From NCBI GenBank assembly GCA_963575745.1, contig CAUYUJ010015516.1:812325-876324 (forward strand): a stretch of 64,000 bases of DNA, read 5' to 3'. This document shows positions 1 to 11,400 of this stretch, piece after piece. Below the pieces are notes generated by a model. That model saw nothing but the letters and a program-made list of their open reading frames with translations, was not told where the DNA came from and searched no databases. Numbering within the stretch: the stretch's first letter is position 1; each line of letters opens with the position of its first letter. The DNA comes from Prorocentrum cordatum (taxonomy: Eukaryota > Sar > Dinophyceae > Prorocentrales > Prorocentraceae). The translations under genes and the position numbers were made by a program.

Positions 1-300
1 TGGGAGGTCCGCGCGCATCTCCGAGAAACTACGCGTGTGCCTGCTTTATTGCACGTCGACCTTCGCTTCATCTTGCCGCTCCCCTCCTCCACCTCTGCGT
101 GCCTCCGTCCTCCTCCCCCCCTCCCCTGCTTCGGTTCGACGCGTCCCGTCCGCTCTGATGCGGGGATCCATTCGTGATGTGCTGACCTGGCCAAGCTGGC
201 AGTAGTCTGAAAGTTGCGTGGCGGCCTCTGCTGACATAACCGACGGCCGCGGCGCCCTCTCGAGAACCGAAAATGGACAATTCACCAGTCGACGTGTCAG
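1..300. other. No gene seen
   Basis: GC-rich DNA with no reading frame that looks protein-like and no recognisable RNA gene. The only long frames are by-products of the adjacent GGT tract. Confidence 0.5.
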
Positions 301-362
301 GGGGGCGGGGAGGGGGAGGGGGAGGGGGAGGGAAAAGGGGAGGGGGAGGGGGAGGGGGAGAG
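301..362. repeat. GGGGGA polypurine tract
   Basis: An almost pure run of GGGGGA/GGGGA units, purine on the plus strand. It has G-run spacing compatible with G-quadruplex formation (inference). Confidence 0.85.
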
Positions 363-516
363 GGCAAGCTAGGTGCGCTCGCGTCATACCTGACGTCCTT
401 ACGCCTCTATCGGACCGCGTGTCGTAGCGGACCTGTGGCTCCGCGCGCGCGTGCGTAGTGGGTGGTGGTGCACGTGCGTGCGTGCGTGCGTGCGTGTGTG
501 CGTGGTTGTGGGTGTG

Positions 517-553
517 GTGGTGGTGGTGTGGGTGGTGGTGGTTGTGATGGTGG

Positions 554-584
<31 letters not shown>

Positions 585-830
585 GGTGGTGGTGGTTGGT
601 GCTGGTGGTGGTGGTGTTGGTACTGGTGTGGTGCTGGTTGTGGTTGTGGTGGTGGTGGTGGTGGTGGTGGTGGTGGTTTGGTGGTGGTGGTGGTGGTGGT
701 GGTGGTGGTGGTGGTGGTGGTGGTGTGGAGGTGGTGGTGGTGGTGGTGGTGGTGGTGGTGGTGGTGGTGGTGGTGGTGGTGGTGGTGGTGGTGGTGGTGG
801 TGGTGGTGGTGGTGGTGGTGGTGGTGGTGG
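517..830. repeat. (GGT)n microsatellite
   Basis: About 300 bp of GGT/GTG repeats with scattered substitutions, preceded by a (CGTG)n stretch near 470-500. It is open in several frames on both strands (poly-Gly, Val, Trp or His, Pro, Thr), which is typical of trinucleotide repeats and not evidence of a gene. Confidence 0.95.
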
Positions 831-964
831 CGGTGCGGCGCGGTGGTGGCGGGCGGATGGGCGCGCGAGAAAAAGGCCCGCGCTGGGGCGAGAACGCCAT
901 CCTGAACGACGGAGGCCAAGCACCGATCCGAAAATGAGGCCCACGCTGCAGCGGGAGCACGATT

Positions 965-1340
965 CGGAACGATTCGGGAGCAGAAATGAGGCCGGCGCCT
1001 CAACGAGAGCAGCGTTTTGGGAAAAAATGACGCCGGCGCCTCAGCGAGAGTCGTTTCCCGGGATTTCCCGGGCATCCTGTGTGTAAAAAAAAATACGCGG
1101 AGGGTGCGCGGCTATCACCCGGACGCCATCAGGGGAAGGATTCGGGAGCAGAAATGAGGCCGGCGCCTCAACGAGAGCAGCATTTTGGGAAAAAATGACG
1201 CCGGCGCGAGAGCAGCATTTTGGGAAAAATGACGCCGGCGCCTCAGCGAGAGTCGTTTCCCGGGATTTCCCGGGCATCCTGTGTGTAAAAAAACAGTACG
1301 CGGAGGGTGCGCGGCCATCACCCGGACGCCATCAGGGGAA
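965..1340. repeat. Two-copy tandem duplication
   Basis: Roughly 170-200 bp occurs twice in direct orientation (about 970-1138 and 1140-1340). Both copies run from GGAGCAGAAATGAGGCCGGC to GCATCCTGTGTGTAAAAAAA and on to CCGGACGCCATCAGGGGAAG. The second copy also repeats an inner segment containing GCATTTTGGGAAAAATGACG. No coding potential is seen. Confidence 0.85.
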
Positions 1341-1371
1341 GAGGGAGAGTATATTCATATTGAGTAATTGT

Positions 1372-1884
1372 TGAGGAGGAGGAGGAGGAGGAGGAAGAGG
1401 AGGAGGAGGAGGAGGAGGAGGAGGAGGAGGAGGAGGAGGAGGAGGAGGAGGAGGGGAGGGGGAGGAGGGGGAGAAGGAGGAGGAGAGAGGGAGGAGGAGG
1501 GGGAGGAGGAGGAGGAGGAGGAGGGGAGGAGGAGGAGGGAGGGGGGAGGAGGAGGAGGCGGAGGAGGAGGAGGAGCTGGGGGCTCTGTCCACCCCCGCCC
1601 GCCGTCCCTCCCCGGGGACCTCCTCGAGGCGCTCCGTGGCCCCCCCGCCGTACGCGGCGGCCAGCATGGCCGGCAGGTCCGCCGCGGGAGCCTGCCAGGC
1701 GCGGGAGGCGGAAGTGGTTCCTCTCGACCGTCAGGAGGAGGGGGAGGAGGAGGGAGGAGGAGAGGAGGGAGGGGGAGGAGGAGGAGGAGGAGGAGGGGGG
1801 GGGAGGAGGAGGAGGAGGAGGAGGTGGGAGGAGGCGGAGGAGGAGGAGGAGAGGAGGAGGAGGAGGAGGGGAGGAGGAGGAGGA

Positions 1885-1915
<31 letters not shown>

Positions 1916-1955
1916 GAGGAGGAGGAGGGCAGGAGGAGGAGCAGGAGGAGAAGGA
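1372..1955. repeat. Two (GGA)n tracts around a unique core
   Basis: (GGA)n runs at about 1372-1575 and 1737-1955 flank a 160-bp GC-rich non-repetitive core (1576-1736). Purines are all on the plus strand. No gene is supported in the core. Confidence 0.9.
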
Positions 1956-1987
1956 CCACCTCCCTCTTCAATTATGGTGATGGTGGA

Positions 1988-2150
1988 TGGTGGTGGTGGT
2001 GGTGGTGGTGGTGGTGGTGGTGGTGGTGGTGGTGGTGGTGGTGGTGGTGGTGGTGGTGGTGGTGGTGGTGGTGGTGGTGGTGGTGGTGGTGGTGGTGGTG
2101 GTGGTGGTGGTGGTGGTGGTGGGGGTGGTGGTGGTGGTGGTGGTGGTGGG
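1988..2150. repeat. (TGG)n microsatellite
   Basis: Nearly perfect TGG trinucleotide run of about 160 bp. Confidence 0.95.
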
Positions 2151-3105
2151 AAACAGGCCCATCAGCATGGGGGGGAGAGTGAGAAACCATGTGTTCATGA
2201 GTGAGAAACCATGTGCTCACACCTTCCCAGCCCTGCTGCGCTGGGCTCAGGTCTTGAGCAAAGCGCTGCTCGTGCGTCTCCTTCTCCTCCCGCCTCCCTC
2301 CTTTTGTATCGACGGAGCTGTGTTCTCGCGACGCTCCCTCGGGCCAAGTCGAGCCGATACCATCCTGCTACAGACTCCCGCCTCCCAAAGAAAACGGAAA
2401 GGGCGCCGTGGAGAGCCGTGTGCCCTGAGTGCGCGACGAGCCGTGAGGCGCCGTGGGGCGCCGTACTGGCAGGTCGTGCCACGGACGTGGACCAGAAAAC
2501 GAACGGCACCACCCCACCTACGGCCCCACGGGGTTTGGCGTGTACCAGGAGGTCCGGCGTGGGGGTTCACGTGGTATACGCTACGGCCCTCGATGAGAGC
2601 CGTAGCGCAACATGGAGGGCCGTAAGTGGGGTGGTGTCGTTTGTTTCTTGGGTCGAGGACGGCCCAACCCGCGCGCGCTGCGAAGCGCCGTGCGAGCCCT
2701 GCCGTGCGTGTGCCGCGTCGTGCAGCGCCGCACCGTGCGCGCCGTGCCGTGCGCGCATGTGCCGAACCGCCTGTGGTGCTCCGCACGTTGATGGGCCGAC
2801 TTTCCACCGTCGCTGCCACAGGTAGGAGAGGAAGGAAGGAGGAGGAGGAGGAGGAGGAGAAGGAGAAAGAGGAGGACCTCCCCATCCTCCCGGTCCTACC
2901 TACAGTAGTGGTGGTGGGAAATTGGCCCATCACACGTGGCGTGCCACGCGCCGATGGGGGGGAGGTCGATATTTTCAAAAGTCTTCGTCGGGTCATCACG
3001 GTTGCTGAGTGCCTCGGAAAGCGTTCCAACGGCGGCGCCTCGGCGCGAGCGGCCGTTGGAGACTTGAGCTATGACCCGGAAACCAAACAATAAAGGGGCG
3101 TCCTT
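2151..3105. other. No gene seen; GCCGTG-rich DNA
   Basis: The segment begins with a short duplicated phrase GAGAAACCATGTG (near 2180 and 2203). At 2400-2780 it is dense in GCCGTG/GTGCCG words, and at 2838-2872 there is a short GGA tract. Several frames stay open here but read as low-complexity Arg/Ala/Pro, so none is called. Confidence 0.5.
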
Positions 3106-3106
3106 G

Positions 3107-3503
3107 CTCGGGGCAACCATGTTAAATATCCCCCTGGATGGCCTGGACACCTAAAAACACATGGTGCCAGCTCGGGAAACCATGCTATGTATGGTCGAGG
3201 GTTTGGGCCCCCCCCCCAATGCTAATGCCATCGTGCCCCCCCCCCCCTCGCGATGGTCCCCCCCCCCTCCCCCTGTGGATGTGGTGTGGGTGTGGTGTGT
3301 TGCTGTGGGTGTGTGTGGGGGGTGACCAAATGTCCTCCCCCCCCTCCCACCCTGTGGGTGTGGTGTGGGTGTGCGTGTGGCTGTGGTTGTGGCGTCATGC
3401 CGACGTGCTTTCGGAAAGCTCCGGTGCTCGACGTCGTCGCCGCCGCCGCCACTGGTGCCGTCGACGTCGTCGTTGTCGTCGACGTCGTCATCGGCGTTGT
3501 CGT

Positions 3504-3543
<40 letters not shown>

Positions 3544-5075
3544 CGTCGTCGTCGTCCGCTGTCGTCCGTCGTCCGTCGTCCGTCGTCGTCGTCGTCGTCG
3601 TCGTCGCCCGTCGTCGTCGTCGTCGGTCCGCGTCGTCGTCGTCTCTCTCTCATCCCTCCTCCTCCTCCTCCTCCTCCTCCTCTCTCTCCTCCTCTCCTCC
3701 TCCTCCTCCTCCTCCTCCTCCTCCCCCCCACCATCCCATCTGGGGGGGGGGGGGCCCGAGGACCCTGGGACCCATCTCACCTGGGGAGGGGGCCCGTGGG
3801 CCCGGAGCCCGCGATCATATACACCCCTGAATGGCCTGGACTCGTTACAACACGTGGTCCTTGCTCAGAATAATCATGTTAGATACCCCCCTGGGTGGAC
3901 TGGATATGTAAAAACACGTGGTTCAAGCTCAGGACCACCATGTTAGATATCCCCCTGGGTGGCCTGGACACGTAAAAACATATGGTTCCAGCTCGGGACC
4001 ACCATATTAGATACCCCCCATGGGTGGCCTCCACTTGAAAACTCGTGGTCCAGCCCACCCAGGGGGGATATCTAACATGCGGTCGCCCGGAGCGCAGGAG
4101 GGCCAACGAACGCCCAAAGGCGCCTGGAGGCCAAAAAGTAAACGAACCAATACCAAATACAAATAAACTCTCGACGTTCCGTTCCGAGTCCCAGGAAGGA
4201 TCCAGGAGGCCCATGTTAGATACCCCCTGAGTGGCCTGGACACGTGAAAACACCTGGTTCCAGCGCGGGACCACCATGTTAGATACCTCATGGGTGGCGG
4301 CTTGAACACGTGAAAGCACGCGGTTCCAGCTCAGGACCACCATGTTAGATACCCCCCTGGGTGGCGTGGACACGTGAAAACACGTGGTTCCAGCGCGGGA
4401 CCACCATTTTAGATACCCCCTGGGTGGCGTGGACACGTGAAAACACGTGGTTCCAGCGCGGGACCACCATTTCAGATACCCCCTGGGTGGACAGGGCTCG
4501 GGAAAACACGTGGTTCCAGCTCGGGACCACCATGTTAGATACCTCATGGGTGGCTTGGACACGTAAAAGCACGCGGTTCCAGCTCAGGACCACCATGTTA
4601 GATACCCCCCTTGGGTGACGTGGACACGTGAAAGCACGCGGTTCCAGCTCAGGACCACCATGTTAGATACCCCCCTGGGTGGCGTGGACACGTGAAAACA
4701 CACGGTTCCAGCGCGGGGCCACCATGTTAGATACACCCTCTGGGCGACCTGGGCACGTGAAAACACATACTTCCAGCGCGGGACCACCATCTTAGACACC
4801 CCCTGGGTGGCCTCAACAGGTGAAACACGTGGTTCCAGCTCGGGACCAACATGTTAGATACCCACCTGGATGGCCTGTACACGTGAAAACACGTGGCTCC
4901 AGCGCGGGACCACCATGTTAGATACCCACCAGTGTGGCCAGGACACGGAAAAACATGGTACCAGCCAGCTTGGGACCACCATGTTAGATACCCACCTGGG
5001 TGCCATGGACACGTGAAGCGACGTGGTTCCGGCTCGGACAGAACATGTGAGATACCCCCCTGTGTGGCCAAGGAA
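3107..5075. repeat. 64-bp tandem array, copy A
   Basis: Array of about 64 bp per unit (for example CCACCAT at 4337 and again at 4401). The unit core is CACCATGTTAGATACCCCCC, then TGGGTGGCCTGGACACGTGA, then AAACACGTGGTTCCAGCTC. Units contain the CACGTG palindrome once or twice. At about 4045-4075 a unit is inverted, followed by a non-array segment up to 4205 ending in GTCCCAGGAAGGATCCAGGA. The array is repeated at 7585-8700. Confidence 0.95.
3195..3820. repeat. Low-complexity insertion inside the 64-bp array
   Basis: About 625 bp of C-runs, GTGTGG repeats (3250-3410), (GTC)n (3427-3650) and (CTC)n (3655-3725). The paralogous array at 7665-7690 reads straight from CCATGCTAT into ATACACCCCTGAAT, without this block. 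The block is therefore either inserted in copy A or lost from copy B. Confidence 0.75.
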
Positions 5076-5460
5076 ATCCTGGAAAAACAAACGAATTAGT
5101 CGAGAAATCCTCGAAATTGATGCGCGCGGAACGCGGCACGCGCGAGACATCCTCGGAATTCCTGCGAGCGGGACGTGAAAACAAGCATTTCGCCTGAGAC
5201 ATCCTCTGAATTCTGGCCCCCTACGAGGCCCCCGCTCCAGACATCCCCCAACTCTGCAAAACCAGCGTTTCGCTCGAGACATCCTCAACAAATTCTGAAA
5301 AACAAGCGTTTCGCCTGAGACGTCCTCAAAAATGATTCCGCCGGCCTCCTTCAAACTCGTCATTCATCTCAAAATAATTCCGCCGGCATCATTCAAGTCG
5401 AAACCGGGGTAACAGTACTAAAAAACATGATGGACCCACGAACCCGGAAAGGGATTTAGA
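5076..5460. repeat. CTCGAGAC-type spacer module cluster
   Basis: Repeated short modules around GCGTTTCGCTCGAGACATCC (variants TTCGCCTGAGACATCCTC), separated by AATTCCTGCGCGCGGGACG-like spacers. It ends in two copies of an ATTCCGCCGGCCTCCTTCAA module. The same modules recur in at least eight other places in the window. No protein-coding frame is convincing. Confidence 0.85.
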
Positions 5461-5508
5461 CATGTGGAGCATGGACACGTTTTCACGATACCCAACTGGG
5501 CAACACCT

Positions 5509-5648
5509 CACGAAACATCCCACGAGACACTTCACGAAACATCCCACGAGACACCTCACGAAACATTCCACGAGACACCTCACGAAACATTCCACGAGAC
5601 ACCCCGCGAAACATTCCACGAGACACCCCACGAAACATTCCACGACGA
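5509..5648. repeat. 24-bp (2 x 12) tandem array
   Basis: Tandem units of CACGAAACATYC plus CACGAGACACYY, about six copies. Because 12 is a multiple of 3, it is open over its length in several frames. A related 12-bp array lies at 19600-19800. Confidence 0.9.
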
Positions 5649-5670
5649 CAGGCAACCACTCAACCAAGGC

Positions 5671-6353
5671 GGTGTGGTCGTGCTGGGGAGTGGTCGTGCT
5701 GGCGGTGTGGTCGTGCTGGGGAGTGGTCGTGCTGGGGTGTGGTCGTGCTGGGGGGGTGGTCGTGCTGGGGGGTGGTCGTGCTGGGGGGTGGTCGTGTGGG
5801 GCGTGGTAGTGTTGGGCGTGGTCGTGCTGGGGAGTGGTCGTTGCTGGGGTGTGGTCGTGCTGTGGTGAGGAGGCGTGCTGGGGTGTGGTCGTGCTGGGGT
5901 GTGGTCGTGCTGGGGTGGGGTCGTGCTGGGGTGTGGTGCTGGGGTGGTCGTGCTGGGGTGTGGTCGTGCTGGGTGTGGTCGTGCTGGGGAGTGGTCGTGC
6001 TGGGGTGTGGTCGTGCTGGGGGGTGGTCGTGCTGGGGGGTGGTCGTGCTGGGGGTGTGGTCGTGCTGGGGTGTGGTCGTGCTGGGGCGTGGTCGTGCTGG
6101 GGCGTGGTCGTGCTGGGGCGTGGTCGTGCTGGGGTGTGGTCGTGCTGTGGTGAGGTCGTGCTGGGTGTGGTCGTGCTGGGGTGTGGTCTTGCTGGGGTAG
6201 GGTCGTGCTGGGGTCGGGTCGTGCTGGGGTGTGGTCGTGCTGGGGTGTGGTCGTGCTGGGGTGGGGTCGTGCTGGGGTGGGGGTCGTGCTGGGGTCTGGT
6301 CGTGCTGGGGTGTGGTCGTGCTGGGGTATGGTTGTGCTAGGGTGGGGTCGTGC
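5671..6353. repeat. 16-bp tandem array (TCGTGCTGGGGTGTGG)
   Basis: About 40 units of TCGTGCTGGGGTGTGG, with common GGGG-length variants. Three units make 48 bp, so all frames cycle through the same 16-residue pattern and stay open. A shorter copy lies at 41346-41680 beside an assembly gap. Confidence 0.95.
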
Positions 6354-6740
6354 ATTTCGCTCGAGACATCCTGCCAAAATTCCAGGAAATCGTACAAAAA
6401 CAAACGAATTAGTCGAGACATCATCGAAATTCCTTCGCGCGGGGCGCTTTTCCGCGTCGCGGTCGGCTCTGCAAAACAAGCGTTTCGCTCGAGACATCCT
6501 CGGCAAACTCTGCGGAGCAAGCGTTTCGCTCGAGACATCCTCAACGCACGAAAAAGTGCCCGCACCCTGTGATTTATCGATCGGGATTTCAAAAACAAGC
6601 GTTTCGCTCGAGACATCCTCAAATTTTAATCCGCCGGCCTCCTTCGACCTCGATATTTATCAGGGAAAAAATCCGCCGGCCTCCTTCAAGTTGGCACCGG
6701 GGGACATGTTTACATAGTAAAAGAGAACCCTGGGCCCCCG
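6354..6740. repeat. CTCGAGAC and CGCCGG spacer modules
   Basis: Continues the module family seen at 5076, then two ATCCGCCGGCCTCC modules and the phrase AAAGAGAACCCTGGGCC. It is nearly identical in order to 41690-42080, so the two are segmental duplicates. Confidence 0.85.
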
Positions 6741-7590
6741 CCCTTTCCGGGAACATGATCGACCCACGAACCCGGAAAGGAATATAGACATGTAAGGCAT
6801 GGCAACGTTTGGTAAAACACTGATTGGGCGACGGGCAAACGCAATGCTGAGTGTATCGATCTTGATGTACCGTGCCGAGGGCTGTGCTGTGCTGCGCCGT
6901 GCTGAATTGCGATGTGCCATGCCGCGATTGTGCTCTATATAGCGTTGTGGATCGAGTCCTCCTTTGCATCCGAGTCCTGACCGAACTGATCTGGATCTTA
7001 AGCTCGAGCTGTCTCAGCACGTAGTAGCTGCCCCAGAGCTAATTGACAGGGGAACATGCCAGGAGGACGCGGCGTGGAACGTCCCAAGGGACGCGCCAGG
7101 CGACGTGCCAAGGGACGTGCCACGAAGACGCACCGCGGACGTGCCGAGGGGACGCGCTACGGAACGTGCCAATGGACGTACCACGGGACGTGCCAGGGGA
7201 CGCGCCGCGCGACGTGCCAGGGGGACTCGCCACGGGACGCGCCACGGAACGTGCCAGATTGCAATGCTGAGTGTATCGATCTTTGAGGTACCGTGCCGAG
7301 AGCTGGTGCTGGCTGCGCTGTGGTAAACTGCCATGTCCATGCGCGATTGTGCTCTATAGCGTTGTGGAATCGAGTCTCCTTTGCATCCGAGTCTGACCGA
7401 ACTGATCTGGATCTTAAGCTCGAGCTGCCTCAGCACATAGTAGCTGCCCAGAGCTACTTGACAGGGGAACATGCCAGGAGGATGCGCCGCGGAACGTCCC
7501 AAGGGACGCGCCAGGCGACGTGCCAGGGGACGTGACACGGGGACGCACAGCGGGACGTGCCGAGGGGACGCGCTACGGAACCTTAAAATG
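6741..7590. repeat. ~420-bp dispersed unit, tandem pair 1
   Basis: A lead-in with ATGATCGACCCACGAACCCG (6750) precedes two head-to-tail copies of a ~420-bp unit, 6839-7258 and a truncated copy 7260-7586. Each begins CAATGCTGAGTGTATCGATC, contains GAACTGATCTGGATCTTAAG, and ends in a GGACGTGCCAAGGGGACGCG mini-array. The second copy carries several 1-base indels. I see no conserved frame. Confidence 0.9.
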
Positions 7591-8700
7591 CGTGATCCTT
7601 GCTCGGAGCAACCATGTTAGATATCCCCTGGATGGCCTAGACACATAAAAACACATGGTGCCAGCTCGGGAAACCATGCTATATACACCCCTGAATAGCC
7701 TGGACTCGTTACAACACATGGCCCTTGCTCAGAACAATCATGTTAGATACCCCCTCTGGGTGGCCTGGATACGCAAAAACACGTGATTCAAGCTCGGGAC
7801 AACCATGTTAGATATCCCCCTGGGTGGCCTCGACACGTAAAAACATATGGTTCCAGCTCGGGACCACCATATCAGATACCCCCCTGGGTGGCCTGCACAC
7901 GTAAAAACACGTGATCCAGCCCACCCAGGGGGGATATCTAACATGCGGTCGTCTGGAGCACAGGAGGGCCCAGGAACGCTCAGAGGCGCCTGGAGGCCAA
8001 AGAGTAAACGAATCGATACCAAATACAAATAAACTCTCGACGTTCCGTTCCGAGTCCCAGGAAGGATCCAGGAGGCCCATGTTAGATACCCCCTGAGTGG
8101 CCTGGACACGTGAAAACACGTGGTTCCAGCTCGGCACCACCATGTTAGATACCCCCTGGGTGGCGTGGACACGTGAAAGCACGCGGTTCCAGCTCAGGAC
8201 CACCATGTAGATACTCACCTGGGTGGCCTGCACACGTGAAAACACATGGTTCCAGCGCGGGACCACCATTTTAGATACCCCCTGGGTGGCCTGGACACGT
8301 GAAAACACGTGGTTCCAGCTCGAGACCGCCATGTTAGATACCTCATGGGTGGCTTGGACACGTGGTTCCAGCTCAGGACCACCATGTTAGATACCCCCCT
8401 GGGTGGCGTGGACACATGAAAACACGCGGTTCCAGCGCGGGGCCACCATGTTAGATACACCCTCTGGGCGACCTGGGCACATGAAAACACGTGGTTCCAG
8501 CTCGGGACCACCATCTTAGACACCCCCTGGGTGGCCTCGACAGGTGAAGCACGTGGTTGCAGCTCGGGACCAACATGTTAGATACCCACCTGGGTGGCCT
8601 GTACACGTGAAAACACGTGGCTCCAGCTCGGGACCACCATGTTAGATACCCACCTGGGTGCCCTGGACACGTGAAGCGACGTGGTGCCAGCTCGGGCGAC
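7588..8700. repeat. 64-bp tandem array, copy B
   Basis: Paralogue of 3107-5075 in the same orientation, including the inverted unit and the non-array segment at 7917-8070. It lacks the low-complexity block present in copy A and has fewer units. Confidence 0.95.
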
Positions 8701-9030
8701 GTGGTGCCAGCGAGACATCCTCGGAATTCCTGCGAGCGGGACGTGAAAACAAGCATTTCGCCTGAGACATCCTCTGAATTCCGGCCCCCCACGAGGCCCC
8801 CGCTCGAGACATCCCCCAACTCTGCAAAAAACAAATTCTGGAAAACAAGCGTTTCGCCTGAGACATCCTCGAAAATAATTCCGCCGGCCCTCTCCCCGCA
8901 CGTAATTTATCGCAGAATAATTCCGCCGGCCCTCTTCCCGTCTATTCCGGGGACAAACTTCTAAAAGAGAACCCTGGGACGGCGCCCTTTCTGGGAAAAA
9001 ACCTGGGCCGGCGCCCTTTCTGGGAAACAT
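8701..9030. repeat. Spacer modules
   Basis: CTCGAGAC/CTGAGACATCC modules, two CGCCGGCCCTC modules, then two consecutive AAAGAGAACCCTGGG and CGCCCTTTCTGGGAA phrases. This is the standard lead-in to the ~420-bp unit that follows. Confidence 0.8.
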
Positions 9031-9965
9031 GATCGACCCACGAACCCGGAAAGGAATATAGAAATGTAAGGCATGGCAACGTTTCAAAGACACCTGATTG
9101 GGCGACGGGCAAATGCAATGCTGAACGTATCGATCTTGATGTACTGTGCCGAGGGCTGTGCTCTGCTACGCCGTGCTGAACTGCGATGTGCCATGCCGCG
9201 ATTGTGCTCTATATAGCGTTGTGGATCGAGTCCTCTTTGCATCCGAGTCCTGACCGAACTGATCTGGATCTTAAGCTCGAGCTGCCTGAGCATTTGGTAG
9301 CTGCCCCAGAACTAATCGACAGGGGAACCTGCCAAGAGGACGCGCCGCGGAAAGTCCCAAGGGACGCGCCAGGCGACGTGCCAGGGGACGTGCCATGGGG
9401 GGACGCACCGCGGGACGTGCAAATGGGGGACGCATGCGGAATACGTGCCAAGGACATGCCGCGGGTCGTGCCAGGGGACGCGCCGCGCGACGTGCCAGGG
9501 GGACTCGCCACGGAACGCGCCAAGGAACGTGCCAAGGTGCAATGTTGAATGTGTCGATCTTGATGTACCGTGCCGATGGCTGTGCTGTGCTGGGCCATGC
9601 CGCGATTGTGCTCTATATATCGTTGTGGATCGAGTCCTCCCTAGCATCCGAATCCTGACCGAACTGATCTGGATCTTAATCTCGAGCTGCCTGAGCAGAT
9701 GGTAGCTGCCCAGGGCTAATGACAGAGGGGAACTTGACAGGAGGACACGCGCCGAACGTCCCAAGGGACGCGCCAGGCGAACGTGCCAGGGGACGTGCCA
9801 TGGGGCACGCACCGCGGGACGTGCCAAGGGGACGCGCTACGGAACGTGCCAGTGGACGTGCACCGCGCGACGTGCCAGGGGGACTCGCCACGGGACGCTC
9901 CGCGGAACGTGCCAGGCAACATGCCAGGCTGCAATGCTAAGGGTATCGATATTGATGTACCAAGC
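9031..9965. repeat. ~420-bp dispersed unit, tandem pair 2
   Basis: Lead-in ATGATCGACCCACGAACCCG at 9029, then two units of about 420 bp (9115-9537 and 9538-9960). They share the order of pair 1 but carry independent indels in the GGACGTGCC mini-array. Confidence 0.9.
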
Positions 9966-11400
9966 CGAGGGCTGTTCTGTGCCTGGGCGACCTGGACACG
10001 TGAAAACACGCGGTTCGCTCAAGACGTTCTCAGCACATCCTCATGCTAGACATCCGCCTGTGCAACCTGGACACGTGCAAACAACCGTCTCGATCGAGAC
10101 TTCCTTGACACATCCTCATGCTGGACATCCGCCTGGGCGACCTGGACACGTGAAAACAAGCCTCTGGTTCGAGACATCCTCAACAGATCCTCATGCTAGG
10201 CATCTGTCTCAGCAACCTGGAGGCGTGAAGCCAAGCGTCTCGCTCGAGACATCCTCAAGACCTGGGCACGTGAAGACAAGCATTTCACTTGAGAGATCCT
10301 CTGAATTCAGGTCCCCAGGAGAGGACAATCTATAACACAAAACAAGCGTTTCGCTCGAGACATCCTCAACAAATTCTGACAAACGAGCGTTTCGCTTGAG
10401 ACATCCTCAAAAATAACTCCGCCGGCCTCTTTCAAACTCGTCATTTATCGCAAAATAATTCCGCCTGCCTCCTTCAAGTCGATTCCGGGGGTAAAAGGCT
10501 AAAAGAGAACCTTGGGCCCCCGCCCTTTCCGGGAACAAGCGAATTAGTCGAGACATCCTCGAAATTCCTTCGCGCAGTACGCGGCACGCGCGAGACATCC
10601 TCCGAATTCCTGGGAGCGGGACGTGAAAACAAGCATTTCGCCTGAGACATCATCTGAATTCTGGCCCCCCATGAAGCCGCTCGAGACGTCCCCCAATTTA
10701 AGCGCCTCGCTCTAGACTTTCTGCCAAAATCCAAAAGAATCCTTGAAAAACAAACGAGTTAGTCGAGACATCCTCGAAATTCATGCGCGCGGAACACGGC
10801 ACGCGCGAGACATCCTCGGAATTCCTGCGAGCGGGACGTGAAAACAAGCATTTCGCCTGAGACATCCTCTGAATTCTGGCCCCCCCACGAGGCCCCCGCT
10901 CCAGACATCCTCCAATTTTGCGAAACCAGCGTTTCGCCGGAGACATCCTCAACAAATTATGAAAAACAAGCGTTTCGCTCGAGACATCCTGTCAAGATCC
11001 AAGGAAATCCTGGAAAAACAAACGAACTAGTCGAGACATCCTCGAAATTCCTTCGCGCGGGACGCGGCACGCGCGAGACATCCTCGGAATTCCTGCGCGC
11101 GGGACGCTTTTCCGCATCGCGGTCGGGGCTCCAGACCTCGGATTTCTTCATTGATTCTGCTAAAAATGCCCCGCACCCTCTTTTTCACGAAGGAGAACGG
11201 TGGTCTGCGGACTCCGTTATTTATCGAGGATCCGAGGTGGGTGTCGACTTTCCTCGAGCGGGCACGTGCGAAACGCATTTGTTCACGCCGAATTGGACTT
11301 CACCTCGTTGTTCATCGAGCGGAAATCAGCCGGCCCTCTTCAAGTCAAAACTAGGGGGGAACCAGCTTAAAGAGAACCCTGGGCCCCCGCCCTTCCTGCG
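9966..11400. repeat. Extended spacer-module field
   Basis: Four 55-60-bp steps at 9985-10260 combine CCTGGACACGTGAAAACAAG with CTCGAGACATCCTCA, blending the 64-bp and CTCGAGAC families. A long run of GCGTTTCGCTCGAGACATCC modules follows to about 11120. Then come the GGATCCGAGGTGGG and CTTTCCTCGAGCGGGCACG phrases also seen at 22050-22270 and 39720-39790. Nothing protein-like is found. Confidence 0.8.

Noticed and set aside
451-1086. Long Gly/Val/Trp and His/Pro/Thr frames
   Set aside because: Translations of GGT and GTG repeats in every frame on both strands; no unique sequence is encoded.
3107-5075. CRISPR-like array
   Set aside because: The 64-bp units are nearly continuous repeats without unique spacers, and the genome is eukaryotic.
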